Source of the DNA: Parapedobacter tibetensis | GTDB taxonomy: Bacteria > Bacteroidota > Bacteroidia > Sphingobacteriales > Sphingobacteriaceae | NCBI RefSeq assembly: GCF_024643205.1 | Contig: NZ_JAMKQJ010000002.1 | Location: forward strand, 62,001 to 126,000 | Length of the DNA: 64,000 nucleotides | Direction of reading: 5' to 3' | Position numbers and translations under genes: made by a program | Notes under the pieces: model-generated | Told to the model about the DNA's origin: nothing | The model's database searches: none | Seen by the model: only the letters and a program-made list of their open reading frames with translations | Shown: piece by piece, positions 34,350-41,642 of the stretch | How the letters are laid out: each line of letters starts with the position of its first letter | Position numbering within the stretch: the stretch's first letter is position 1

Positions 34350-36077
34350 ATGAATCGTTTTAAGTATATAACTTTAATGGTCGTGCTGCTCGTCTGCGGT
34401 TGTAACGACAGCTTTCTTGACCGGTATCCGTTGGACACGGCCACCCATGCAACCTATTGGAAAACCGAATATCAGTTAAAAGCAGCACTGTATCCGTGTT
34501 ATGAAGGACTGCGGTATGATTTGATCATGAATCCGAATATCTTTGGAAACGATGTGGTGTGGGGAGCGTTGAGCAGTGGTTTGGTCTCCATTCCGGGCGG
34601 GAGGCATACGGCGTTGGACGGTTTTCCTTTTACTTCTATTTGGGGGTATTGTTACCAGAATATATTCGTATGCAACAATTTTCTCGACCATTATGACGCG
34701 GCAGAAATCGATCAGGATATCAAGGATGCTTATGCAGCGGAGGTGAGGGTAATCCGGGCATTGCAGTATTTCTGGCTGACTTCATATTGGGGCGACGTAC
34801 CATTGGTTACGGAGGTAATTAACTCTTCCGAAGCCTATGGTCCCCGTAACCCAAGAAGCGAGGTTATCCAGTTCGTCTTAGACGACTTGGACTGGGCCGC
34901 AAGTAAGTTGGGCCCGGACATCGCAACCGGGGAAAATGTTGGCCGGATCAATCGTTGGGGAGCCCTTGCAGTAAAAGCCCGGATCGCGTTGCAGAATGAG
35001 TTATGGGAAGTTGCCGCCGCCACGGCGAAAGAGATCATGGACAACAGCCCGCACGCACTGTATCCCGATTACGGGGCATTATATCACCTGGAGGGCAATG
35101 CCGAGGTAAATCCCGGCAACAGGGAGGCGATTATCTATAGCCTGTACGTCGATGACATCCGGATGCACAATATGACCAACTATACCTGTACGGGTGTAGA
35201 CTATATCCGGATAAATCCTTCCAAGCGGCTGGTAGATGCCTTCTTATGTACCGATGGCAAACCGGCAAAAACAGGATTGGAATATTACGATCGGACGGAC
35301 GTCGAGGTTTCTGATCTATATACGTACCCAGAACAACACTATTCCGATTATTTCACGGAAAGAGACCCCCGGATGTCGATGACACTCTATACGCCCGGAG
35401 ACGAATGGCCGGGGCGGGATGACGGCGACGCGGATGTGGATGTCACGAATCCGGTTTTTCAGCTACCACGGTTTGCTGTATTGCAAAACAACAACCGGTT
35501 GGGGGCAAATGGGCTGACCGGATTTTATTTCAAAAAGTACAATACCCCCGAGCTGGCCGGCGCCACAAACCGTGATCATAATAATCTCAATGTGATACGG
35601 TACGCTGAAATACTGCTCATCTATGCGGAAGCATTGTTCAATATACAGGGAGAAACACTGACTCAGGCGCAGATAGACATGACGGTAAACCAGCTCAGGG
35701 CGCGGGTGGATATGCACCCGATGCTGCTCACCGAGTTGGATGCTTGGGGCATGGACCTGAAAACAGAACTTCACCGGGAGCGCCGGGTAGAACTGTCCAT
35801 GGATGGTATGCGGTATTTTGATATCTTACGATGGAGAGAGGGGGAAATCATGTTGGGTAAAGCGATGGTCGGCCCAAGCCTGACGGTCTGCCTTAACGAT
35901 TTGGGTGCAAGCCCGTTCCCGGGTAATGGTGTCGATGAGTTTGGGGATATTATTTATCAAAAATCGGTTGCCGAGGGAGGGCTTGACCATTTTGATCCTA
36001 ATAAGCACTATTTGTGGCCTGTACCCAACGCCGAGCGCGAAAAAAATCCGGCACTGGGACAAAATCCGGGGTGGTAA
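34350..36077 (+). CDS. RagB/SusD family nutrient-binding outer-membrane lipoprotein
   Basis: A 575-residue SusD-like protein. The lipobox is in VVLLVCGCND (cysteine about residue 19), and the DRYPLDTATHATYW opening, helical TPR-like body and C-terminal HYLWPVPNAERE...NPGW are hallmarks. It caps the SusC barrel and binds the incoming substrate at the cell surface. It starts 18 bases after susC. The substrate cannot be read from the sequence. Confidence 0.96.
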   Translation: MNRFKYITLMVVLLVCGCNDSFLDRYPLDTATHATYWKTEYQLKAALYPCYEGLRYDLIMNPNIFGNDVVWGALSSGLVSIPGGRHTALDGFPFTSIWGYCYQNIFVCNNFLDHYDAAEIDQDIKDAYAAEVRVIRALQYFWLTSYWGDVPLVTEVINSSEAYGPRNPRSEVIQFVLDDLDWAASKLGPDIATGENVGRINRWGALAVKARIALQNELWEVAAATAKEIMDNSPHALYPDYGALYHLEGNAEVNPGNREAIIYSLYVDDIRMHNMTNYTCTGVDYIRINPSKRLVDAFLCTDGKPAKTGLEYYDRTDVEVSDLYTYPEQHYSDYFTERDPRMSMTLYTPGDEWPGRDDGDADVDVTNPVFQLPRFAVLQNNNRLGANGLTGFYFKKYNTPELAGATNRDHNNLNVIRYAEILLIYAEALFNIQGETLTQAQIDMTVNQLRARVDMHPMLLTELDAWGMDLKTELHRERRVELSMDGMRYFDILRWREGEIMLGKAMVGPSLTVCLNDLGASPFPGNGVDEFGDIIYQKSVAEGGLDHFDPNKHYLWPVPNAEREKNPALGQNPGW

Positions 36078-36078
36078 T

Positions 36079-36852
36079 ATGCGCAATTTTCTTTTCATTT
36101 TCATTTTTTTCTTCTCAGGGGCAGCGGTGGCACAGACCGCGCCCCCTGTTCGGCTAAAAGTCCTATGTTATAACCTGCGTTTTGGTGAACTCGCCTCCCT
36201 GGAGGAGCTGGCCGGGTTCATCAAGGCGCAGGATCCCGATGTGGTGGCCCTGCAAGAGGTGGATTGCCGCACCTACCGTGGCCGTACCCCGGAACAACAT
36301 GGGAAGGATTTCATTACCGAGCTGGGCTTTCGGACAGGGATGCTGACTGCCTTTGGCAAAACCATCCCTTATGCCGGCGGATATTATGGCATTGGCATTT
36401 TGTCGAAATATCCGTTGGCTTCAGTCGAGCGGATTTATCTGCCGAAGACGGCGGACGGGAAAGAACAGCGAGCCGTGCTGGTGGCCGATATCGAATACCG
36501 AGAAGGGCGCTATTTCACATTTGCCAGCACGCATTTGGACTATGTCAATAACCAAGTTCGGCAGGCTCAAGTGGAGAAATTGAATGAAGTGCTAACGTCT
36601 AGAGCACATCCGGTGATATTGTGTGGTGATTTCAACGCCCGTCCACATTACGAAGAAATAGCCCATGGTATGGCCTCATGGAGACCGCTGGACAATACGG
36701 AATTCACTGTTCCCGCGAATAACCCCCTATATAAAATCGATTATATTTTTGGCTATCCGAAAGAAAGATGGAAGAGTATTGAGGCGGTCACTTATCCGGT
36801 GCAATTGTCGGATCATTTACCGTTAGGTGCTCTCGTGGAGCTGCATGAATAA
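36079..36852 (+). CDS. Secreted endonuclease/exonuclease/phosphatase (EEP) family hydrolase
   Basis: A 257-residue exported EEP enzyme: signal peptide about 1-20 (ending AVAQ), then the metal/catalytic motifs ALQEVD (about 60), STHLDYV (about 154), CGDFNARP (about 187) and a terminal SDHLPLG. EEP members cleave phosphodiesters or phosphomonoesters in nucleic acids, sphingomyelin, GPI or inositol phosphates. The ATG overlaps the end of susD with a one-base gap, so it is part of the uptake operon, and its product is probably delivered through SusC/SusD. Which phosphoester is the substrate is unknown. Confidence 0.88.
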   Translation: MRNFLFIFIFFFSGAAVAQTAPPVRLKVLCYNLRFGELASLEELAGFIKAQDPDVVALQEVDCRTYRGRTPEQHGKDFITELGFRTGMLTAFGKTIPYAGGYYGIGILSKYPLASVERIYLPKTADGKEQRAVLVADIEYREGRYFTFASTHLDYVNNQVRQAQVEKLNEVLTSRAHPVILCGDFNARPHYEEIAHGMASWRPLDNTEFTVPANNPLYKIDYIFGYPKERWKSIEAVTYPVQLSDHLPLGALVELHE

Positions 36853-36869
36853 CCGGAGGCTGCCTCCGG
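36853..36869 (+). terminator. Hairpin terminator after the SusCD-EEP operon
   Basis: CCGGAGG (36853-36859) and CCTCCGG (36863-36869) form a 7-base stem with a 3-base loop directly after the stop codon. A short T-rich stretch (TTCTTTT) follows about 6 bases later, so termination is likely but not textbook. Confidence 0.65.
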
Positions 36870-37004
36870 TAGATTCTTTTGCTTAAGTTTCAGCTATAAA
36901 ACCTGTCGTTACTCGTAATTGTCTGTCTTTATCGGTCTCAGTGATTGTGCTGCAATTCAGCGGCAGATGAGCAAACGATAAAACAGATGTTTTTTCCCTA
37001 TGGA

Positions 37005-37036
37005 TTGATATTTTAACTGCCTAAATGATATCTTTG
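37005..37036 (+). promoter_or_regulatory. Strong promoter in front of the candidate structured RNA
   Basis: TTG at 37005-37007, a 21-base spacer and a perfect -7 TATCTTTG (37029-37036). The predicted start is about 37041-37044. The nearest plus-strand gene, fabD, starts 360 bases further on, so the product is either a long fabD leader or a separate RNA. Confidence 0.6.
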
Positions 37037-37041
37037 CAGAC

Positions 37042-37235
37042 ATCCAAAATAGCGAACCTGTATTGAATTAACTGAACAACGATATGAAACCTGCATGAAT
37101 TGCCATTCACAAAAAGACATAAACTTAGCGAAGCGATTTCTTGAACGCCGCTGAAAACAAATAGAAAGTGAAAAATAATTCATGCAAGCTTCATTGTCAT
37201 TAAAAAGCAAACTGCGAAGCATTCATTAATACCAA
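37042..37235 (+). ncRNA. Candidate structured RNA, rod with central bubble (6S-like)
   Basis: No protein is convincing here. The sequence folds as a long interrupted hairpin: ATGAA 37084-37088 with TTCAT 37190-37194; a 3x3 loop; TGCATGAATT 37092-37101 with AATTCATGCA 37177-37186; a 4x4 loop; TTCAC 37106-37110 with GTGAA 37168-37172; then a nearly symmetric bubble (16 and 15 bases); and an apical stem (AGCG 37127-37130 with CGCT 37149-37152, GCG 37133-37135 with CGC 37146-37148). GTATTGAAT (37060-37068) can extend the base by pairing with 37221-37232. This shape resembles 6S RNA. The RNA class is inferred, not shown, and a fabD leader remains possible. Confidence 0.4.
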
Positions 37236-37402
37236 AGAAAGCAGACAAAGCATTAATAATTATTCTAATGAAACCATCATGATTTTTCAGACCACACAGT
37301 GGGATGAATAAACCGAGCTTGCGAGCTCTTGAACACCCATTTAGCAAACACTTGTGAAAAATCTGATAGCTTCATCGCCTTTTAAAAACAAATTATATAC
37401 AG

Positions 37403-38287
37403 ATGAAAAAAGCATATATATTCCCCGGACAGGGTGCCCAATTTGTGGGTATGGGACAAGACCTATACAACCATAGCGATGAGACAAAGTTTTTGTTTGA
37501 GCAAGCCAATGAGATCTTGGGTTTTCGGATCACGGATGTGATGTTTGGCGGCACGGAAGAGCACTTGAAACAAACTAACGTGACCCAACCAGCCATTTTC
37601 TTGCATTCTGTGATTTTGGCCAAGGCATTAGGCAAGACTTTTGACCCTCAAATGGTTGCAGGACATTCCTTGGGAGAATTTTCGGCATTGACTGCGGCCG
37701 GTGCATTGAATTTTGAAGATGGATTGAGGTTAGTAGCTGCCCGTGCCAACGCTATGCAGAAAGCCACGGAAATTCAACCATCTGCCATGGCTGCCATCTT
37801 GGGGTTGGATGATTTTGCGGTGGAAGATATATGTCAACGGGTAAGCGATGTGGTCGTCCCTGCAAATTACAATTGCCCTGGCCAATTGGTTATTTCGGGT
37901 AGTATCGCCGGTGTGGACAAGGCTTGTGAATTGTTAGTGGAAGCAGGGGCGAAACGGGCATTGAAACTCAATGTAGGTGGTGCATTCCATTCGCCATTGA
38001 TGGAGTCGGCGAAAGTGGAGCTGCAGGCTGCAATAGAAGCTGTGGAAATCCGAGAACCGATATGCGCGGTTTACCAAAACATCGATGCCAAGGCGTACAC
38101 GAATCCAGTGGCAATAAAGCACAACCTCATTGAACAACTTACTGGACCTGTACGCTGGACACAAACCGTATTGCACATGATTGAGGACGGAGCGACGTCA
38201 TTCACCGAGATAGGGCCGGGGAATGTGCTGCAAGGATTGGTGAAAAAAATAAACCGGCAAGCGGAAACTGAAGCAGCTTCCTTATAA
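37403..38287 (+). CDS. fabD: Malonyl-CoA:ACP transacylase
   Basis: A 294-residue acyltransferase that loads malonyl onto acyl carrier protein for fatty-acid synthesis. It starts with IFPGQGAQFVGMG, has the nucleophile S89 in GHSLGEF, and the catalytic histidine in GGAFHSPLM (about residue 197). Full length. No other fab gene is adjacent. It converges on metK with a shared inverted-repeat terminator. Confidence 0.97.
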   Translation: MKKAYIFPGQGAQFVGMGQDLYNHSDETKFLFEQANEILGFRITDVMFGGTEEHLKQTNVTQPAIFLHSVILAKALGKTFDPQMVAGHSLGEFSALTAAGALNFEDGLRLVAARANAMQKATEIQPSAMAAILGLDDFAVEDICQRVSDVVVPANYNCPGQLVISGSIAGVDKACELLVEAGAKRALKLNVGGAFHSPLMESAKVELQAAIEAVEIREPICAVYQNIDAKAYTNPVAIKHNLIEQLTGPVRWTQTVLHMIEDGATSFTEIGPGNVLQGLVKKINRQAETEAASL

Positions 38288-38299
38288 AAGAATAAATTA

Positions 38300-38353
38300 A
38301 AACCTCATAGGTTTCGCCCGCACTGATTGCCCGAACGTAAACCTATGAGGTTT
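38300..38353. terminator. AAACCTCATAGGTTT inverted repeat between fabD and metK
   Basis: AAACCTCATAGGTTT (38300-38314) and its exact complement AAACCTATGAGGTTT (38339-38353) flank a 24-base loop. Position between convergent genes suggests a bidirectional terminator; T runs are short. It is the best copy of the repeat family also seen at 8024-8072 and 59372-59417. Confidence 0.75.
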
Positions 38354-38365
38354 GTAGCTACCTTG

Positions 38366-39619
38366 TTATAACCCAAAAGCAGCCTTCACCTTATCCACAT
38401 AATCCAGCTTTTCCCAAGTGAATAGTTCTACCTCTTGGGTGGTAGTTTCACCATTGCTGCTTTCAAATGTCTTGGTAACGATACGTGGCTCGCGCCCCAT
38501 ATGCCCATAGGCAGCCGTTTCCGAATAAATGGGGCTACGTAGCTTGAGCCGGGTTTCGATGCCGTAAGGTGTCATATCAAACAGTTCATGGATTTTACTG
38601 GCGATTTGACCATCGGTGAGCCCCACCTTGGCAGAGCCATAAGTATTTACATAAATACCGATGGGGTCTTTCACGCCGATTGCATAGGATACCTGTACCA
38701 GTAGTTCGTCTGCCACACCAGCGGCCACCAAGTTCTTGGCGATGTGCCTGGTGGCATAAGCAGCGGAACGGTCTACTTTCGATGGGTCCTTGCCTGAAAA
38801 GGCTCCTCCGCCGTGGCCCCCTTTGCCACCATAAGTGTCTACGATGATTTTCCTTCCAGTCAATCCGGTGTCGCCATGTGGTCCGCCGATGACGAACTTA
38901 CCCGTAGGGTTAATATGGTATTTGATGTCATCTGTGAAAAGCTGTTGCAACTCCGGCTTCAACTGTGATTTTACCCGTGGAATTAAAACATGAATGATGT
39001 CTGATTTAATTTGTTCAAGCATAGCTGTTTCCGAATCAAACTCGTCATGCTGGGTAGATATCACAATGGCATCGATGCGGATAGGTTTATGGTCATCACT
39101 ATATTCGAGGGTTACCTGAGCCTTGGCATCTGGCCTTAAATACGTGATTTCCTTGTTCGCACGGCGTAGCGCAGCTAGCTCATATAGCAGCCGGTGCGAA
39201 AGGTCGAGCGCTAAAGGCATCAGGTTTTCAGTCTCATTGCTGGCGTATCCAAACATCATACCTTGGTCTCCGGCACCCTGTTCCTGCTTTTCTTTGCGAT
39301 CTACGCCTTGGTTTATATCAGGTGATTGCTCATGTATTGCTGACAATACCCCACAAGAATTGGCTTCAAACATGTACTCGGATTTGGTGTATCCAATACG
39401 TTCAATTACGGAGCGGGTGATTTTCTGCACGTCGAGGTATATATTGGACTTCACTTCGCCGGCCAAGACCACTTGCCCAGTGGTTACTAAGGTCTCGATG
39501 GCCACGCGCGCGTCGGGATCCCAAGCGAGGAAATGGTCAATGAGGGAATCAGAAATTTGATCGGCTATCTTGTCTGGATGTCCTTCCGAAACCGATTCTG
39601 AGGTAAATAAATAAGGCAT
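38366..39619 (-). CDS. metK: S-adenosylmethionine synthetase
   Basis: A 417-residue MAT that makes SAM from methionine and ATP. Conserved motifs: SEGHPDKIADQISD (about 9-22), GAGDQGMMFGYA (the GAGDQG hexapeptide), the P-loop-like GGKGGHGGGAFSGKDPSKVD, and ATRHIAKNLVAAG. ATG 39619 gives the canonical MPYLFTSESVSEGHP start; the frame opens at 39706, but this extension lies in the leader. The leader carries a SAM-II riboswitch, so synthesis should be repressed by its own product. Single gene. Confidence 0.98.
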   Translation of the reverse strand: MPYLFTSESVSEGHPDKIADQISDSLIDHFLAWDPDARVAIETLVTTGQVVLAGEVKSNIYLDVQKITRSVIERIGYTKSEYMFEANSCGVLSAIHEQSPDINQGVDRKEKQEQGAGDQGMMFGYASNETENLMPLALDLSHRLLYELAALRRANKEITYLRPDAKAQVTLEYSDDHKPIRIDAIVISTQHDEFDSETAMLEQIKSDIIHVLIPRVKSQLKPELQQLFTDDIKYHINPTGKFVIGGPHGDTGLTGRKIIVDTYGGKGGHGGGAFSGKDPSKVDRSAAYATRHIAKNLVAAGVADELLVQVSYAIGVKDPIGIYVNTYGSAKVGLTDGQIASKIHELFDMTPYGIETRLKLRSPIYSETAAYGHMGREPRIVTKTFESSNGETTTQEVELFTWEKLDYVDKVKAAFGL

Positions 39620-39715
39620 AACTAATTGTAAATCAGTATTATAATAGAAGTTATAAAAATTACCGTGAATGGTTAATTGCGATGGGGAAGTTATGGTGCA
39701 AAACAAACAATAAGG

Positions 39716-39790
39716 TAGGTTTTAGCACTTTTTTACCGTGGTTGCAATCCTAAGCGGTCTACGACACCGCCATACGCAAATCAATCCACA
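39716..39790 (-). promoter_or_regulatory. SAM-II riboswitch (SAM-alpha) in the metK leader
   Basis: Read on the minus strand: P1 is GUGG (39789-39786) with CCAC (39741-39738). The loop has the conserved GAUUU (39782-39778), an extra hairpin GCGGU/ACCGC (39770-39766 with 39758-39754), and UAGG plus AUUGCA (39752-39743). After P1 come GGUAAAAAAG and the hallmark GCUAAAA, then CCUA (39719-39716). UAGG-CCUA forms the P2 pseudoknot. The published SAM-II core has CC and GG at these places, so both strands have changed together, which supports the pairing. It binds SAM and should lower metK expression. Confidence 0.82.
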
Positions 39791-39800
39791 ATTCACGCTG

Positions 39801-39832
39801 CAAACTTAGATAAACTTGCCTTTATATGCAAA
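39801..39832 (-). promoter_or_regulatory. Promoter of metK with extended -33 element
   Basis: On the minus strand: TTTG (39832-39829), a 20-base spacer beginning CATATAA and ending TTTATC, and a perfect -7 TAAGTTTG (39808-39801). Transcription should start near 39795, directly at the 5' edge of the riboswitch, leaving a leader of about 175 bases. Confidence 0.8.
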
Positions 39833-39947
39833 TATACCTATACGATAAATGGAGAGCGAAGGGTGATGTGACCATATTAAATTTTCATTAAATAATTTTG
39901 CTTATTAAAGAATGTTGTATTTTGCAGGTACATTTGTGGCCAACTAT

Positions 39948-40826
39948 ATGGAAAAAAGGAAGCGCATTCTATTTGTTATCAATCCGATATCGGGAGGTAA
40001 GAAGAAGAAAGGCTTTGAAAAGCGGGTCAGTGAAGACCTCGATGCGACTACGTACACAGCAGAGTTTGTCCATACACGATATGCTAATCATGCCTATGAG
40101 TTGGGCGTGCAAGCGGTTGCAGCAGCTATAGATGTGGTGGTGGCGGTGGGTGGTGATGGTACAATCAATGAAATCGCTTCTGCATTGAATGGTACCGATA
40201 CCGTATTAGGAATCGTGCCTGAGGGATCCGGCAATGGGTTGGCGTTGTATTTGGGTATTCCACTTAATGAACGTGCCGCAGTCCGCAGGTTGAACCGGTT
40301 TGAACCGATAACCATTGATAGTGGCACGATAAATGGCCATTTGTTTTTCAATATGGCGGGTATAGGATTCGATGCATCGGTAAGTGATCGATTTGCCAAT
40401 GACAACATTAGGGGAGCGATCGGTTATCTGAAGGCTGTGTTGAGCGAAATCAGTACCTATAAGCCCAAGCAGTATACGTTAGACATTGATGGGAAGACTT
40501 TCAAACGAGAAGCATTTATGATTAGTGTGGCTAATTCACCACAATATGGGAATAATGCCTATGTTGCACCACAGGCTTCCATAACGGATGGAATATTAGA
40601 CGTATGCATCATCCATAAATTCCCGTTATATATATTTCCAATGATGTTGTTTCACTTGTTCAACAAGACGGCCGACCAATCTGAATATGTGGAAATCATC
40701 CCGGGCAAGCAAATCCATATTGAACGGCAAACGGCAGATGCAGTGCACGTGGATGGTGAACCAAAAGAAATGGGCACAGTGCTTGATATCGCGGTGAATC
40801 CAAGTACATTGAAGATCCTGTGTTGA
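39948..40826 (+). CDS. Diacylglycerol kinase family (YegS/BmrU-like) lipid kinase
   Basis: A 292-residue cytoplasmic lipid kinase. It begins with KRILFVINPISGGKKKKG, has the glycine-rich ATP motif VGGDGTINEIASALNG (about 64-79), then PEGSGNGLALYLGIP and the C-terminal beta sandwich with DGEP. The family phosphorylates diacylglycerol, phosphatidylglycerol or sphingolipid-like substrates; Bacteroidota make sphingolipids, so a sphingosine-type substrate is possible. The frame opens at 39912, but a -7-like box overlaps that ATG, so ATG 39948 is chosen. It is followed 21 bases later by the SUI1 gene. Confidence 0.87.
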   Translation: MEKRKRILFVINPISGGKKKKGFEKRVSEDLDATTYTAEFVHTRYANHAYELGVQAVAAAIDVVVAVGGDGTINEIASALNGTDTVLGIVPEGSGNGLALYLGIPLNERAAVRRLNRFEPITIDSGTINGHLFFNMAGIGFDASVSDRFANDNIRGAIGYLKAVLSEISTYKPKQYTLDIDGKTFKREAFMISVANSPQYGNNAYVAPQASITDGILDVCIIHKFPLYIFPMMLFHLFNKTADQSEYVEIIPGKQIHIERQTADAVHVDGEPKEMGTVLDIAVNPSTLKILC

Positions 40827-40847
40827 TGATGGAATGTAAGGTAAATT

Positions 40848-41195
40848 ATGACGAAGAAAAGGCAGAAGTATAGTGGTATTGTATATTCTACAAATGAAAC
40901 ATTTGAATATCAATCGGATGAGGACGCCGGTCAAGTAGGAACATTACCTAATAGCCGGCAAGACCTTCGGGTGATGTTGGATAAGAAAATGCGTGGAGGG
41001 AAGGTAGTGACCTTAGTAAAGGGATTCACCGGTACGCCGGCGGATTTAAGTGCTTTGGGTAAGCAACTTAAGCAAAAATGTGGCGTGGGAGGCAGTGTTA
41101 AAGATGAGATGATCCTCATCCAAGGCGATTTCAGGCAACGTATTTTACAAATTTTAATAGATGCTGGGTATCGCGTGAAAATATCGGGTGGATGA
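40848..41195 (+). CDS. SUI1/eIF1-like translation factor (YciH family)
   Basis: A 115-residue protein with the SUI1 fold: LDKKMRGGKVVTLVKGFTGT (about 46-65), then CGVGGSVKDEMILIQGDFRQ (about 85-104). Archaeal and eukaryotic homologues guard start-codon choice, and E. coli YciH affects initiation fidelity; the role in Bacteroidota is not settled. It follows the lipid kinase by 21 bases and is probably co-transcribed. Confidence 0.93.
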   Translation: MTKKRQKYSGIVYSTNETFEYQSDEDAGQVGTLPNSRQDLRVMLDKKMRGGKVVTLVKGFTGTPADLSALGKQLKQKCGVGGSVKDEMILIQGDFRQRILQILIDAGYRVKISGG

Positions 41196-41642
41196 TAGGT
41201 GAAGGTTTAAGAGGTAACAATTAAATTATATTAAGCGAAGTATAGCGTAAAAGAGTATATTAAATATTTGATAAATAATGATTTACGATTTGTGCAATGA
41301 ATTGTTTCAAATTTCTATAAATGTAGGAATGCCATTTAAGCCCAGCTAAAACCATATTTATTTGAAGGATTAATTTGCAATTACAAAAAAAAATAGTTTT
41401 CATTGTAAAAAAATTGCTTCCAGATTACAGAAGCAATGTTTGTTTAGGGTGTGTTGATGCTGCTGCTGCGCACCCCTTATGTAAAGCTTAAGATTTTACG
41501 AACAATTATTGACAAGGATTTTGTTTTTAGTTTAAAACGCTATATTTGCTTTAACCATATACGGTGGTTAACAATGGATTAATTTGCACAAATTACATTA
41601 AATATCATATTCAACAACATTAAAATCTAAAAACTGAGAAAA
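41196..41642. other. 447-base AT-rich intergenic region with two hairpins before exbB
   Basis: No gene is evident. Two stems lie close together: ATTGCTTC (41413-41420) with GAAGCAAT (41430-41437), and GGGTGTG (41447-41453) with CGCACCC (41469-41475). The first is preceded and followed by A/T-rich sequence but neither has a strong T run. A perfect -7 TATATTTG (41541-41548) with a TTTG 17 bases upstream is the likely exbB promoter, giving a leader of about 90 bases. The 41196-41400 part shows nothing recognisable. Confidence 0.45.
41541..41548 (+). promoter_or_regulatory. -7 promoter element of the exbB-tonB operon
   Basis: A perfect TATATTTG. A TTTG lies 17 bases upstream, slightly closer than the usual 19-21. 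The predicted start is about 90 bases before exbB. Confidence 0.55.

Noticed and set aside
37013..37222. 69-codon minus-strand frame in the fabD upstream gap
   Set aside because: Cys/Phe-rich sequence without a family, starting with no promoter or ribosome site, and covering the strongly paired RNA arms; structure explains the region better.
37042..37235. tmRNA or RNase P RNA in the fabD upstream gap
   Set aside because: No tRNA-like acceptor ends, no tag reading frame, and no RNase P core sequences are present.
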